In this document: positions 26,494 to 35,700 of the stretch, piece by piece
Position numbering within the stretch: position 1 is the first letter of the stretch
Layout: each line of letters starts with the position of its first letter
Source: Lutibacter sp.
GTDB taxonomy: Bacteria > Bacteroidota > Bacteroidia > Flavobacteriales > Flavobacteriaceae
DNA: 64,000 bases
Direction: 5' to 3'
NCBI RefSeq assembly: GCF_021647475.1
Contig: NZ_JAKIUR010000011.1
Coordinates: 1 to 64,000 of the forward strand
Notes under the pieces: model-generated
Seen by the model: only the letters and a program-made list of their open reading frames with translations
What the model was told of the DNA's origin: nothing
The model's database searches: none
Translations under genes and position numbers: made by a program

Positions 26494-27081
26494 TTATTTT
26501 AAAGTTTTTATTAATAGGATAAACATTTTTGTACAAAATTTATCACTTTTAAATTTTTCTTTTTGAAGAACTAATTCAATATTTAATATTACAGGTATTC
26601 CCATATAAAGTGTTGCAAAATCGCCCAAGTTTATGTTTTTATCCCATACATTTTTATCAATTCCCTCTTGTACTATTTGAATTAATAGTTGTTTCTGTGC
26701 TTTTAATATTTTAAGTAATTGCTTTTTTAGTTCAGAATCATTAGCATGAGCCGCCTCGGTAAAAAGCAAAATAGTAATACCCTTATTTTTTATTAAATAC
26801 TGGATTTGTTTGCAGAAAAATGTAAATAGTTTTTTTTCAGGTTCTAAATTTGAACTTGCAACGTCTTGCTGTTTGATTACCAAATTTTTATAAACATCAT
26901 TTATAATGGATAATAAAATTGCTTTTTTACTTTTGAAGTGACGGTAAATTGCTCCTTCAGTCACGCCAACTTTTAAAGCAATATTTTTGGTTGATAACTT
27001 TGATATTCCTTCAGTTGAAATAATATCTAGCACAGCTTCTTTAATTAAAATTTGTCGTGTTTTAGTATCTAAACGTTTCAT
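26494..27081 (-). CDS. TetR-family regulator of the efflux operon
   Basis: A 195-aa TetR repressor with an N-terminal helix-turn-helix (TRQILIKEAVLDIISTEGISKLSTKNIALKVGVTEGAIYRHFKSKKAILL) and a divergent ligand-binding C-terminal domain. It is the first gene of the tetR-tolC-MFP-RND-CMD operon. A perfect palindrome sits directly upstream, next to its -7 box, implying autoregulation of the whole pump operon. Confidence 0.93.
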   Translation of the reverse strand: MKRLDTKTRQILIKEAVLDIISTEGISKLSTKNIALKVGVTEGAIYRHFKSKKAILLSIINDVYKNLVIKQQDVASSNLEPEKKLFTFFCKQIQYLIKNKGITILLFTEAAHANDSELKKQLLKILKAQKQLLIQIVQEGIDKNVWDKNINLGDFATLYMGIPVILNIELVLQKEKFKSDKFCTKMFILLIKTLK

Positions 27082-27089
27082 AATTAATA

Positions 27090-27107
27090 TAAGTGAGTAT
27101 TCACTTA
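27090..27107. promoter_or_regulatory. TetR operator palindrome
   Basis: TAAGTGA and TCACTTA arms with a 4-bp centre, 8 bp upstream of the tetR start and directly abutting the -7 box at 27108-27115, so a bound repressor would cover the transcription start. Confidence 0.75.
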
Positions 27108-27115
27108 CAAAGGTA
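27108..27115 (-). promoter_or_regulatory. -7 box of the tetR-efflux operon
   Basis: CAAAGGTA on the plus strand gives TACCTTTG on the coding strand, an exact TAnnTTTG match immediately upstream of the operator. Confidence 0.6.
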
Positions 27116-27298
27116 TGATAAAGAACAACATTAATTGTAGCAATAGTTACAGTTAATAATTACTACAATTAATTTATATTTTTTAAGTTGCTTAAATATG
27201 GAGAATGTTATTCTAATTAAAATAGGTTATTTAATTATTTCTTTGAAAATAAAGATTACATCAACATTAGAGTACATTCTTTTCCTTTTATTATAATA

Positions 27299-28156
27299 TT
27301 AAACTCCTATTCCAAAAACTTGTTTTATTAATACTCCTATTCCAAATGAGATTGCGGCAACGCCAAGAGATATAACTGCCATTTCCCAAAACCTTTTTTT
27401 AAAAGAAATTACTTTGGCTACTGAAATGTAATAATTGTACCCTGCAATTATTAAAATGGTAATCACTAACATAGAGCCCAGTGCAACGTACGGATTATCT
27501 TGTATTAAATAAGGAACTACCAAAAACAAAACGGTAATAATGTATGAAATTCCTGTATAAATAGCTGCCGTTATTGGGTTTATTTTTTCATTAACGCCTT
27601 CTTCCTTTGATGATAGATACCCTGATGCTGCCATAGATAATGATGCTGCAATACCCATAATTAGGCCTGTAGCTCCTACAATAGAATTATTGGAAAAAGC
27701 AAACGTAATACCTGCAAGTGTTCCTGTAAATTCTACCAATGCATCGTTTAACCCTAACACAATAGAGCCTGAATAATTTAATCGAGTATCATTTAAAATA
27801 CCTATTAATTTTTGTTCATGTTGAAGTTCTTCTTCTCTAATATCTAATACTTTTGGATATTTTTTTGCTACATCATTATAAAATTTACTAGCTTCTACTT
27901 CACCCATTTCCATGAGGCGTAATGAAAATGACAAACCAAATACTTTAGCTAACCAAATATGTTTTTTTATTTTCCACCTATTTGGTTTTGCTTCCTTTTT
28001 GGTAATTTCTTTCCAAAAATTGTAATGAGCCAATTCTTGATTAGAAATTATTTTTAATGTTTTGGTGTTTACATCATCTAAACTTAGCTTTGCTAATTCT
28101 GCATATATATTGTGCTCTGTTATTTCATTGATTTGCTGTTGGTATATTTTATCCAT
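27299..28156 (-). CDS. Ferritin-like/VIT1 (CCC1) membrane protein, possible Fe/Mn exporter
   Basis: A 285-aa protein with an N-terminal rubrerythrin/ferritin-like helical domain (about 1-130, carrying acidic metal-ligand positions in ELAHYNFWKEI, GEVEASKFY and REEELQHEQ) and a C-terminal VIT1/CCC1 transporter domain of about five helices (LGLNDALVEFTGTLAGITFAF, AASLSMAASGYLSSKEEG). Related membrane ferritins export iron or manganese. It is 127 bp downstream of the arsenic-type operon on the same strand but is not obviously part of it. Confidence 0.85.
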   Translation of the reverse strand: MDKIYQQQINEITEHNIYAELAKLSLDDVNTKTLKIISNQELAHYNFWKEITKKEAKPNRWKIKKHIWLAKVFGLSFSLRLMEMGEVEASKFYNDVAKKYPKVLDIREEELQHEQKLIGILNDTRLNYSGSIVLGLNDALVEFTGTLAGITFAFSNNSIVGATGLIMGIAASLSMAASGYLSSKEEGVNEKINPITAAIYTGISYIITVLFLVVPYLIQDNPYVALGSMLVITILIIAGYNYYISVAKVISFKKRFWEMAVISLGVAAISFGIGVLIKQVFGIGV

Positions 28157-28283
28157 TTTAAATTTCGTTTATGATTTTAAAAGCTAATTTAACTACATTT
28201 AGTTGTTCTCCATTCATTGACTATTTTGTTTTTAAAAGAATTTGTATTGCCGTTGGTTTTTGTATTTCTATCACGTTAAAATT

Positions 28284-29261
28284 TTATAATATTATATTAA
28301 ATAAATAACCTGAGAAAATAATACATAGTGTTACTACTCCAAAAAATATTCCTATTAATTTATAAGTCATTACTTTTTTAAGTAGCATAGCTTCTGGTAA
28401 TGATAAAGCCACTACTCCCATCATAAAAGCAATTGCTGTTCCTATTGGAATTCCTTTTGAAACCAATACTTGTATTACGGGTAAAATACCTGATGCATTT
28501 GAATACATTGGCACTGCCAAAATAGTTGCTAAAGGCACAGCAAAAATGTTACTTTTACTCATATATTGTTCAAAAAAACCATGAGGAATATAACCGTGCA
28601 TTAAACCACCAATAGCGATACCTATAAGTACATAAACAACAACTCCTTTAATAATTTTCATTACTTCATTCCAAATAATAGGCAAACGTTTACTAAAAGG
28701 AGTTTTTTCTGCTACAAAGGCTATTTCATCTCTTTCCGCACTCGCCAATACCTCTTTCACCCAAGGAGTTAAAAATCGTTCTAGTTTGAAACGACTTAAA
28801 ATAAGACCGCTAATTAAACCGAGAAAAACTCCACTTACAACATAAATTACGGTTATTTTTATTCCGAAAAGGCCTACAAAAAGACCAATAGCTACTTCGT
28901 TTACTAATGGTGAGGTTACCAAAAATGAAAAAGTTACACCCAATGGAATACCACCGCGAACAAAACCAATAAATAAGGGTACAGAAGAACACGAGCAAAA
29001 AGGTGTTACCACCCCAAACAAGCTTGCCATTAAATATTCAAAACCAAATAACTTATTTCTAGACAGGTAGTTACGAACTTTTTCAACTGGAAAATAGCTG
29101 TTAACTATTCCCATTAAAAAGATGATAACAAACAATAAAAGTAAAATTTTTATACTGTCGTATATAAAAAAGTTTAAGGCTTCTGCTAAGCGTTGACCTT
29201 TTACTAGTTGTAGTGTATCAAATACAAACCAATCTGCTAATTTTTGAATCCAATCAAACAT
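28284..29261 (-). CDS. Permease of the ArsP/UPF0718 type
   Basis: A 325-aa, roughly eight-helix permease. The conserved Cys motif is in helix 2 (GVVTPFCSCSSVPLFIGFVRGGIPLG), and a second symmetrical signature reads LAVPMYSNASGILPVIQVLVSKGIPIGTAIAFMMG. ArsP relatives export trivalent organoarsenicals; others act in metal efflux. It is the last gene of trx-acr3-arsC-arsR-permease, 32 bp after arsR, which favours an arsenic role. Confidence 0.85.
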   Translation of the reverse strand: MFDWIQKLADWFVFDTLQLVKGQRLAEALNFFIYDSIKILLLLFVIIFLMGIVNSYFPVEKVRNYLSRNKLFGFEYLMASLFGVVTPFCSCSSVPLFIGFVRGGIPLGVTFSFLVTSPLVNEVAIGLFVGLFGIKITVIYVVSGVFLGLISGLILSRFKLERFLTPWVKEVLASAERDEIAFVAEKTPFSKRLPIIWNEVMKIIKGVVVYVLIGIAIGGLMHGYIPHGFFEQYMSKSNIFAVPLATILAVPMYSNASGILPVIQVLVSKGIPIGTAIAFMMGVVALSLPEAMLLKKVMTYKLIGIFFGVVTLCIIFSGYLFNIIL

Positions 29262-29293
29262 ATTACTTGCATTTCTTTTTTATTACTAGTTGT

Positions 29294-29629
29294 TTAACAT
29301 TTAACTTTTTCAAAACTATTGCTACCATTAAATAAATCATCAAATAATTGTTTGGCTTTACTCCAGTTTTCTTGATTGATACAGTATTTTATTTTTGGTG
29401 GTTTTAATTCACCTTGAATTAATCCTGCATTTTTTAATTCTTTTAAATGTTGTGAAATTGTAGATTGTGCTAAAGGTAAAACATCTACCAATTCTCCTGT
29501 AAAACAACAAGATTGATTTTCTAAATGTTTTAAAATTGCTATTCTTGTAGGATGCCCCAATGCTTTAGCAAAACGAGCCAATTTTTCAGTATCTTCTTTG
29601 TATTGAATATCTGACAAACTTCTTTTCAT
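29294..29629 (-). CDS. arsR: ArsR-family metalloregulator
   Basis: A 111-aa winged-helix repressor (ALGHPTRIAILKHLENQSCCFTGELVDVLPLAQSTISQHLKELKNAGLI). The adjacent cysteines 41-42 in the alpha-3 region and a terminal Cys (KVKC) are candidate As(III) ligands. It lies 11 bp after arsC. An ArsR-type palindrome at the head of the operon (31718-31739) is the likely target. Confidence 0.92.
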   Translation of the reverse strand: MKRSLSDIQYKEDTEKLARFAKALGHPTRIAILKHLENQSCCFTGELVDVLPLAQSTISQHLKELKNAGLIQGELKPPKIKYCINQENWSKAKQLFDDLFNGSNSFEKVKC

Positions 29630-29640
29630 AATATAATTAT

Positions 29641-30075
29641 TTAAAAGGATTTATTTTCATTAATCAGATTTTTTAGATAGAAACTATTAAATCTCTGTTT
29701 AATTTCATCTCTAATTTTTCTAAATTCAGTTGTGATTTCCACATCTGTTCCAACAGCATCGGCAGGATCTTCAAAACCTATATGAATTCTATGTTTTACA
29801 TTTCCTGTAAACATAGGACAACTTTCTTTTGCTCCGCCACAAACCGTAATTACATAATCAAACTCATCTTTTAAAAATTGGTTAACCGATTTAGGCTTGT
29901 TTGCACTTAAATCAATGCCTAATTCTTCCATAACTTGTATTGCTTTTGGATGTACTTTTAAAGTTGGTTCTGTTCCTGCTGAATACACTTCTAATTTTTT
30001 ATCAAAAGATTTTAAAAAACCTTCAGCCATTTGACTGCGACAAGAATTACCGGTACAGAGTATTAATATTTTCAT
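29641..30075 (-). CDS. arsC: Arsenate reductase, thioredoxin-coupled (LMW-phosphatase type)
   Basis: A 144-aa pI258-type ArsC. The P-loop LCTGNSCRS (CX5R) begins at residue 7. The redox relay cysteines are in VCGGAKESCPMF, and the phosphatase-type Asp is in GFEDPADA. It reduces arsenate to arsenite, which the ACR3 pump exports. A 205-bp repeat-bearing gap separates it from acr3 upstream. Confidence 0.92.
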   Translation of the reverse strand: MKILILCTGNSCRSQMAEGFLKSFDKKLEVYSAGTEPTLKVHPKAIQVMEELGIDLSANKPKSVNQFLKDEFDYVITVCGGAKESCPMFTGNVKHRIHIGFEDPADAVGTDVEITTEFRKIRDEIKQRFNSFYLKNLINENKSF

Positions 30076-30089
30076 TTATTTAATTTATT

Positions 30090-30258
30090 AAGTGCGTCAT
30101 TTCGAGTTTTTTTGAGCAATGAAATGAATCAAAAAAGTATCTAGAAAAAATTAAAGAGAACTTTTATAGGTTCTCGACACATCCTGAAACTATTTCAGGA
30201 AAGTTCACAAATTTAAATGTTTTTAACTGTTTACTAATCTAAAGAAATTGACGAACAG
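30090..30258. repeat. REP-like repeat cluster and copy 2 of the 53-bp repeat, inside the ars operon
   Basis: The gap between acr3 and arsC holds GTCATTTCGAG-type sequence, an inverted repeat GAGAAC/GTTCTC around 30156-30175, a CCTGAAA/TTTCAGG palindrome (30183-30199), and at 30207-30258 the second copy of the repeat found at 662-714. Confidence 0.7.
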
Positions 30259-30280
30259 ATAGTTGTTTTTATAAAATTGA

Positions 30281-31309
30281 TTAATAATATTTCTTTTTAA
30301 GCCAAAGTGATACATTTACTAACCCAATTAAAACAGGCACTTCAACTAAAGGGCCAATAACCCCTGTAAAAGCTTGGGCAGAATTTAATCCGAAAACTGC
30401 AATGGAAACTGCAATTGCTAATTCAAAATTATTACCTGTTGCTGTAAATGCAACTGAAGCATTTTTATCGTAAGGAACTTTCATAGATTTTGCTATAAAG
30501 AAACTCACTAAAAACATCACAATAAAATAGATAATTAATGGTACTGCTACACGAATTACATCTAAAGGTAATTGTAAAATCATATCTCCTTTTAAACTAA
30601 ACATTAATACAATAGTTGCTAATAATGCAATTAAAGTAATAGGAGAAATAAATGGAATAAATTTTCTTTTATACCAATTTTCTCCTTTAAATTTAGTCAA
30701 GTATCTACGAGATAAATAGCCTGCTAAAAACGGAATTCCCAAATAAATTAACACACTTTTAGCGACTTCAAAAACAGAAATGTCAACATCATAACCTTTT
30801 AAACCAAAATATTTTGGTAAAACACTTATAAATAGCCAAGCATAAAAACTATACGTTAATACCTGAAAAATACTATTTAAGGCAATTAATGTTGCTCCAT
30901 ATTCACGACTTCCACCGGCCAAATCGTTCCAAACAATAACCATAGCAATACACCTAGCCAAACCAATTAAAATTAAACCTGTCATATAACCAGGATAATC
31001 ATGCAAAAATATGATTGCTAAAAAAAACATTAAAAAAGGACCGATAATCCAATTTAAAAAAAGAGATAAACGCATCAGTTTAACATCTTTAAAAGCTTTG
31101 GGTAATAATTTATAATCTACTTTTGCTAGTGGCGGATACATCATTAATATTAATCCGATTGCCAGTGGAATATTTGTGGTTCCAACAGATAAAGCATCTG
31201 TAAAATTTTCCATGTTTGGAAAAAGAACTCCTAAGCCAATACCAATTGCCATAGCAAGAAATATCCAAAGTGTTAAAAAACGATCAAGTAGTTTTAATCT
31301 TGTTTTCAT
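30281..31309 (-). CDS. acr3: Arsenite efflux transporter, ACR3 family
   Basis: A 342-aa, ten-helix exporter. Hallmarks include LILMMYPPLAKVDYK and the essential-Cys helix GLILIGLARCIAMVIVWNDLAGG, with the second-half motif VAFTATGNNFELAIAVSIAVFG. It extrudes As(III) or Sb(III). It follows the Cys-rich thioredoxin gene by 21 bp. Confidence 0.93.
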   Translation of the reverse strand: MKTRLKLLDRFLTLWIFLAMAIGIGLGVLFPNMENFTDALSVGTTNIPLAIGLILMMYPPLAKVDYKLLPKAFKDVKLMRLSLFLNWIIGPFLMFFLAIIFLHDYPGYMTGLILIGLARCIAMVIVWNDLAGGSREYGATLIALNSIFQVLTYSFYAWLFISVLPKYFGLKGYDVDISVFEVAKSVLIYLGIPFLAGYLSRRYLTKFKGENWYKRKFIPFISPITLIALLATIVLMFSLKGDMILQLPLDVIRVAVPLIIYFIVMFLVSFFIAKSMKVPYDKNASVAFTATGNNFELAIAVSIAVFGLNSAQAFTGVIGPLVEVPVLIGLVNVSLWLKKKYY

Positions 31310-31330
31310 TTGTTGGTTGTTTTTCTAAAA

Positions 31331-31684
31331 TTAATGACTACAACAAGAACCTTCTTTTGTATGTGATTCAGAATTACAACTTTCACCATGTTCATGGTTT
31401 CCTCCACCACAACAAGAACCATCACCAGAACAAGAACTAGCAACACTGGCATTTTCCAATATTTCTTTTGCATCTGACAAACTTGGAACACCTCCTTTTA
31501 AAACTACAATATCATCAACTACAATAGCTGGAGTACTCATAACATTGTATTTCATTATTTCTTGAATATCTTCTACTTTTTCAACTTTCAAATCTAAATT
31601 TAACTGTTCAATTACTGCGTTTAAAATTTCCTCAGTACGTTTACAACTTGAACAACCCGTTCCTAATACTTTTACTATTTTCAT
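31331..31684 (-). CDS. Thioredoxin-fold protein with Cys/His-rich tail
   Basis: The protein is 117 aa. The first 80 residues form a small redox-active thioredoxin fold (GTGCSSCKRTEEI, Cys11 and Cys14, and cis-Pro STPAIVV). The tail, residues 84-117, contains six Cys and four His in Gly/Ser-rich sequence (SCCGGG, NHEHGESC, GSCCSH) and looks like a metal or arsenite binding segment. As the first gene of the ars operon, it may deliver electrons to ArsC or arsenite to ACR3; that is inference. Confidence 0.88.
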   Translation of the reverse strand: MKIVKVLGTGCSSCKRTEEILNAVIEQLNLDLKVEKVEDIQEIMKYNVMSTPAIVVDDIVVLKGGVPSLSDAKEILENASVASSCSGDGSCCGGGNHEHGESCNSESHTKEGSCCSH

Positions 31685-31717
31685 TTTTTATAAAATTAAT
31701 TTTTGATTGATTAAATG

Positions 31718-31739
31718 TTAATCGCAAATATACGATTAA
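31718..31739. promoter_or_regulatory. ArsR-type operator enclosing the -7 box of the ars operon
   Basis: Arms TTAATCG (31718-31724) and CGATTAA (31733-31739) exactly bracket CAAATATA, which on the coding strand is the -7 box TATATTTG. It lies 34 bp upstream of the first ars gene. Confidence 0.75.
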
Positions 31740-31776
31740 TAGATAAACTAATGTTATCTAATTATTAAATTTTAAT

Positions 31777-32364
31777 TTACTTTTTAAAAACTTTTTTGTT
31801 AAACACAATTAAAATTCCAACACCTGTAGAAATAGCGGTATCAGCAACATTAAAAATAGCGTTAAAGAAAGTAAAAGGTTTTCCTCCGTAAAAAGGAATC
31901 CAAGAGGGTAAATTTCCACTCCATATTGGGAAATATAACATATCTACCACTTTACCAAAAAACAATTTCCCATAAGGTTGGCTAGCAAATAAAGTTGCGG
32001 TTGCATTGTGTGGCGTATTAAAAATAATTCCATAAAAAACAGAATCGATAATATTACCTAAAGCACCTGCAAATATTAAAGATACAGCAACAATTAATAG
32101 GTTTGGGGCATTATTTTTAATAGATTTAAAAAGCCAATAACCTATTCCGGTAATTGCAAATAACCTGAAAATTGTTAAAAATAGCTTTCCTGCTTTCCCG
32201 CCAAACTCAGCTCCCCAAGCCATGCCATTATTTTCAATAAAATGAATTCTGAACCAGTTAAAAACAACTACTTCTTCACCATATAAAAAATTTGTTTTGA
32301 TATAAATTTTACTAATTTGATCAATTAATAAAACTAATAGAATAATACTTACTGCTTTTTTCAA
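31777..32364 (-). CDS. lspA: Lipoprotein signal peptidase
   Basis: A 195-aa aspartyl peptidase of the inner membrane that cleaves prolipoprotein signal peptides; the many lipoproteins in this window are its expected substrates. The two catalytic Asp motifs are GALGNIIDSVFYG (Asp107) and FNVADTAIS (Asp175), with ENNGMAWGAE near the start. It is last in ileS, DksA-like gene, lspA, a conserved order. Confidence 0.93.
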   Translation of the reverse strand: MKKAVSIILLVLLIDQISKIYIKTNFLYGEEVVVFNWFRIHFIENNGMAWGAEFGGKAGKLFLTIFRLFAITGIGYWLFKSIKNNAPNLLIVAVSLIFAGALGNIIDSVFYGIIFNTPHNATATLFASQPYGKLFFGKVVDMLYFPIWSGNLPSWIPFYGGKPFTFFNAIFNVADTAISTGVGILIVFNKKVFKK

Positions 32365-32407
32365 TTGGTATTCCTAAAAATAAAGCTTCCTTACGAAAGC
32401 TTAGTTA

Positions 32408-32785
32408 TTAATTTTGCATTTTTTTTGCTTCTATACTTAAAGTAGCATGAGGCACTAATTTTAAACGTTCTTTTTGAATTAATTTACCTGTTACACGGCA
32501 AATTCCATAAGTTTTATTTTCAATACGAAGTAATGCGTTTTTCAAATCTCTAATAAACTTTTCTTGACGAATTGCCAATTGTACATTTGCTTCTTTTGAC
32601 ATGGTTTCTGAACCTTCTTCAAAAGCTTTAAATGTTGGAGATGTATCATCTGTACCGTTATTACTATCGTTTTTAAATGAACTATTTAAAAGTGCCAAAT
32701 CTTCTTCTGCATGTGCTATTTTTTTCAAAATTAGCTCTTTGAATTCAGCCAAATCTTTGCCGGAATATCTTGTTTTTTTACTCAT
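32408..32785 (-). CDS. DksA/TraR-like RNA polymerase-binding protein without the zinc site
   Basis: A 125-aa protein with an N-terminal coiled-coil and a C-terminal DksA/TraR finger-like segment (ENKTYGICRVTGKLIQKERLKLVPHATLSIEAK). Only the first zinc Cys remains; the other three positions are replaced by other residues, so zinc binding is unlikely. It may still enter the RNA polymerase secondary channel. It sits 3 bp after ileS. Confidence 0.85.
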   Translation of the reverse strand: MSKKTRYSGKDLAEFKELILKKIAHAEEDLALLNSSFKNDSNNGTDDTSPTFKAFEEGSETMSKEANVQLAIRQEKFIRDLKNALLRIENKTYGICRVTGKLIQKERLKLVPHATLSIEAKKMQN

Positions 32786-32788
32786 AAT

Positions 32789-35700
32789 TTATACTTTTTC
32801 AATTAATATTCTGGTGTTTACATCATCAAAAGCAATTTCTATACCTTTTTCTAGATTTTTTATAAACACCAATTCATTAGTTAACGTTTCTGTTTTAATA
32901 TATTGTTCATTTGCTTTAATAGATTGCTCTAATATGTCATTTTTTTGAATAACTAACTTTATTTTATCAGTTACATCCAAACCAGTTTCTTTTCTTAAAT
33001 TCTGAACTCTATTCACTAATTCTCTCGCATTTCCTTCATTGCGTAATTCATCAGTAATAGTTACATCTAAAGCAACAGTTAAACCTCCTTGATTTGCCAC
33101 TAACCATCCTTCTATATCTTGAGAGGTAATTTCAACTTCACTGAGGGTTAAATTTACAACTTTTTCATTTATATTTAAAGAAATATTTCCTTGTTTTTCA
33201 ACAATTGAAATGTCTTCTTGTGTTAAATTTTGAATAGCTTGTGCTACCAATCGCATATCTTTTCCAAACTTTGGTCCTAACACCTTAAAATTAGGCTTTA
33301 TGGTTTTAACCAGTATTCCTGAAGCATCATCAATTAGTTCAATTTCTTTAATATTAACTTCTGATTTTATCAAGTTTTCAACAGCTAAAATTTCTTTTCT
33401 GTCATTTTCATCCAATATCGGAATCATAATACGTTGTAACGGCTGACGTACTTTTATCATTTCTTTTTTTCGAAGTGATAAAACCATAGATGATATTTTT
33501 TGTGCTTGTTGCATTTTATGCTCTAAATCACTATCAACCAACTCTTTATTATATGTTGGGAAATTTGTTAAATGTACAGACTCAAATTTTTCTTTTCCAG
33601 TTACACCAATTAAATCTTTATACAAATTATCCATAAAAAATGGAGCAACAGGTGAGCCTAACTTAGCAACTGTTACTAAACAAGTGTATAAAGTTTGATA
33701 AGCCGATATTTTATCAGTTTCATATTCTCCTTTCCAAAAACGTCTTCTACTTAAACGAACAAACCAGTTACTCAAATTTTCTGTTACAAAATTTTGAATG
33801 GCTCGTGTTGCTTTTGTTGGTTCATAATCTTCATAAAAATTTTCAACATTTTTAACTAAGGTATTTAATTCTGATAAAACCCAACGATCAATTTCTGGTC
33901 TTTTTTCTATTGCTATCTCATCTTCTGCGTAGGTAAAATTATCTAAATTAGCATATAACGAAAAGAAAGAATACGTATTATACAATGTTCCAAAGAATTT
34001 ACGGCGAACTTCATCAATTCCTTCAATATCAAATTTTAAATTATCCCACGGATTTGCGTTAGAAATCATATACCAACGAGTAGCATCTGGACCAAATTTA
34101 TCCATAGTTTCAAATGGATCAACAGCATTTCCTAAGCGTTTGGACATTTTTTTACCTAATTTATCTAACACCAATCCGTTAGAAACCACGTTTTTATAAG
34201 CAACCGAGTCAAAAACCATGGTTCCAATAGCATGTAACGTATAAAACCATCCACGTGTTTGGTCAACACCTTCCGCAATAAAATCGGCAGGATAGAATTT
34301 TTTATCATCAATCAATTCTTTGTTTTCAAACGGATAATGCCATTGTGCATAAGGCATAGAACCTGAATCGAACCAAACATCAATTAAATCAGGTTCTCTT
34401 TTCATAGGTTTTCCAGAGGCAGAAACTAATGTAATTCCATCTACCACATTTTTATGTAAATCGATTTTATCATAGTTTTCTTCAGTCATATTTCCAACTT
34501 CAAAATCGTCAAAAATATCTGACTTCATAAATCCAGCTTTCACAGCTTTTTGCATTTCCGCTTTTAATTCTTCAACGGAACCTATTAAAATTTCTTCTGT
34601 GCCATCTTCCGTTCTCCAAATTGGTAGTGGAATTCCCCAATAACGAGATCGAGACAAATTCCAGTCATTGGCATTTTTTAACCAGTTTCCAAATCTTCCT
34701 TCTCCTGTTGATTTTGGTTTCCAATTAATGGTTTTATTTAGCTCAAACATTCTATCTCGTTTATCGGTAACTTTAATAAACCAAGAATCTAATGGATAAT
34801 ATAATATAGGTTTATCAGTTCTCCAACAATGTGGATAGCTGTGGCGATATTTTTCTACGTGGAATGCCTTATTCTCCTCTTTTAATTGAATCGCAATTTC
34901 AACATCTAAAGAACGTTCAGGTGCTGGTTCATCCACATAATATTCATTTTTCACATATTTACCGGCATATTCTTTCATCTGTTTGATGAATTTTCCTTGT
35001 AAATTTACTAGCGGAACCGGATTTCCATGATTATCTAACACCAACATTGGTGGCACTTCAGGTTTCGCTTTTTTAGCAACCATTGCATCATCTGCTCCAA
35101 AAGTTGGTGCAGTATGTACAATTCCTGTACCATCATCCGTAGTTACAAAATCCCCAGCAATAACTCTAAAAGCATTTTCAGGGTTTTGATATGGCAATGC
35201 ATAAGGCATTAATTGCTCGTACCTTGATTCTAGAATATCTACTCCTTTAAATTCTTTTACGATGATAAATGGAATTTTTTTATCATTATTTTTGTACGCA
35301 GCCAATTCATCTTCATTTTCAACAGCAAAATATTTTTTTGTGAATTGTTTGGCTACCAATGCTTTTGCTAAAATTACATTAATCGGTTTAAAAGTATATT
35401 CATTAAACGATTTAACCAACACATAATCCATCTTTTTACCAACGGTTAATGCTGTGTTTGAAGGCAACGTCCAAGGTGTAGTTGTCCAAGCTAAAAAGAA
35501 AATATCACCTGTCACATCTTTTAAAACTTCTGGCAAGGTATTTTTTATTGCTTTAAATTGGGCAACAACTGTTGTATCTGTAACATCTTGATAAGTTCCT
35601 GGTTGATTTAATTCATGAGAACTTAATCCTGTACCCGCTTTTGGTGAATATGGCTGAATGGTATATCCTTTATAAATTAAATCTTTTTTATATAACTGAG

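Noticed and set aside
31306..31491. 61-aa Val-rich ORF overlapping the ars thioredoxin gene
   Set aside because: Out-of-frame reading of the Cys/Gly-rich tail; no start context and no family resemblance.
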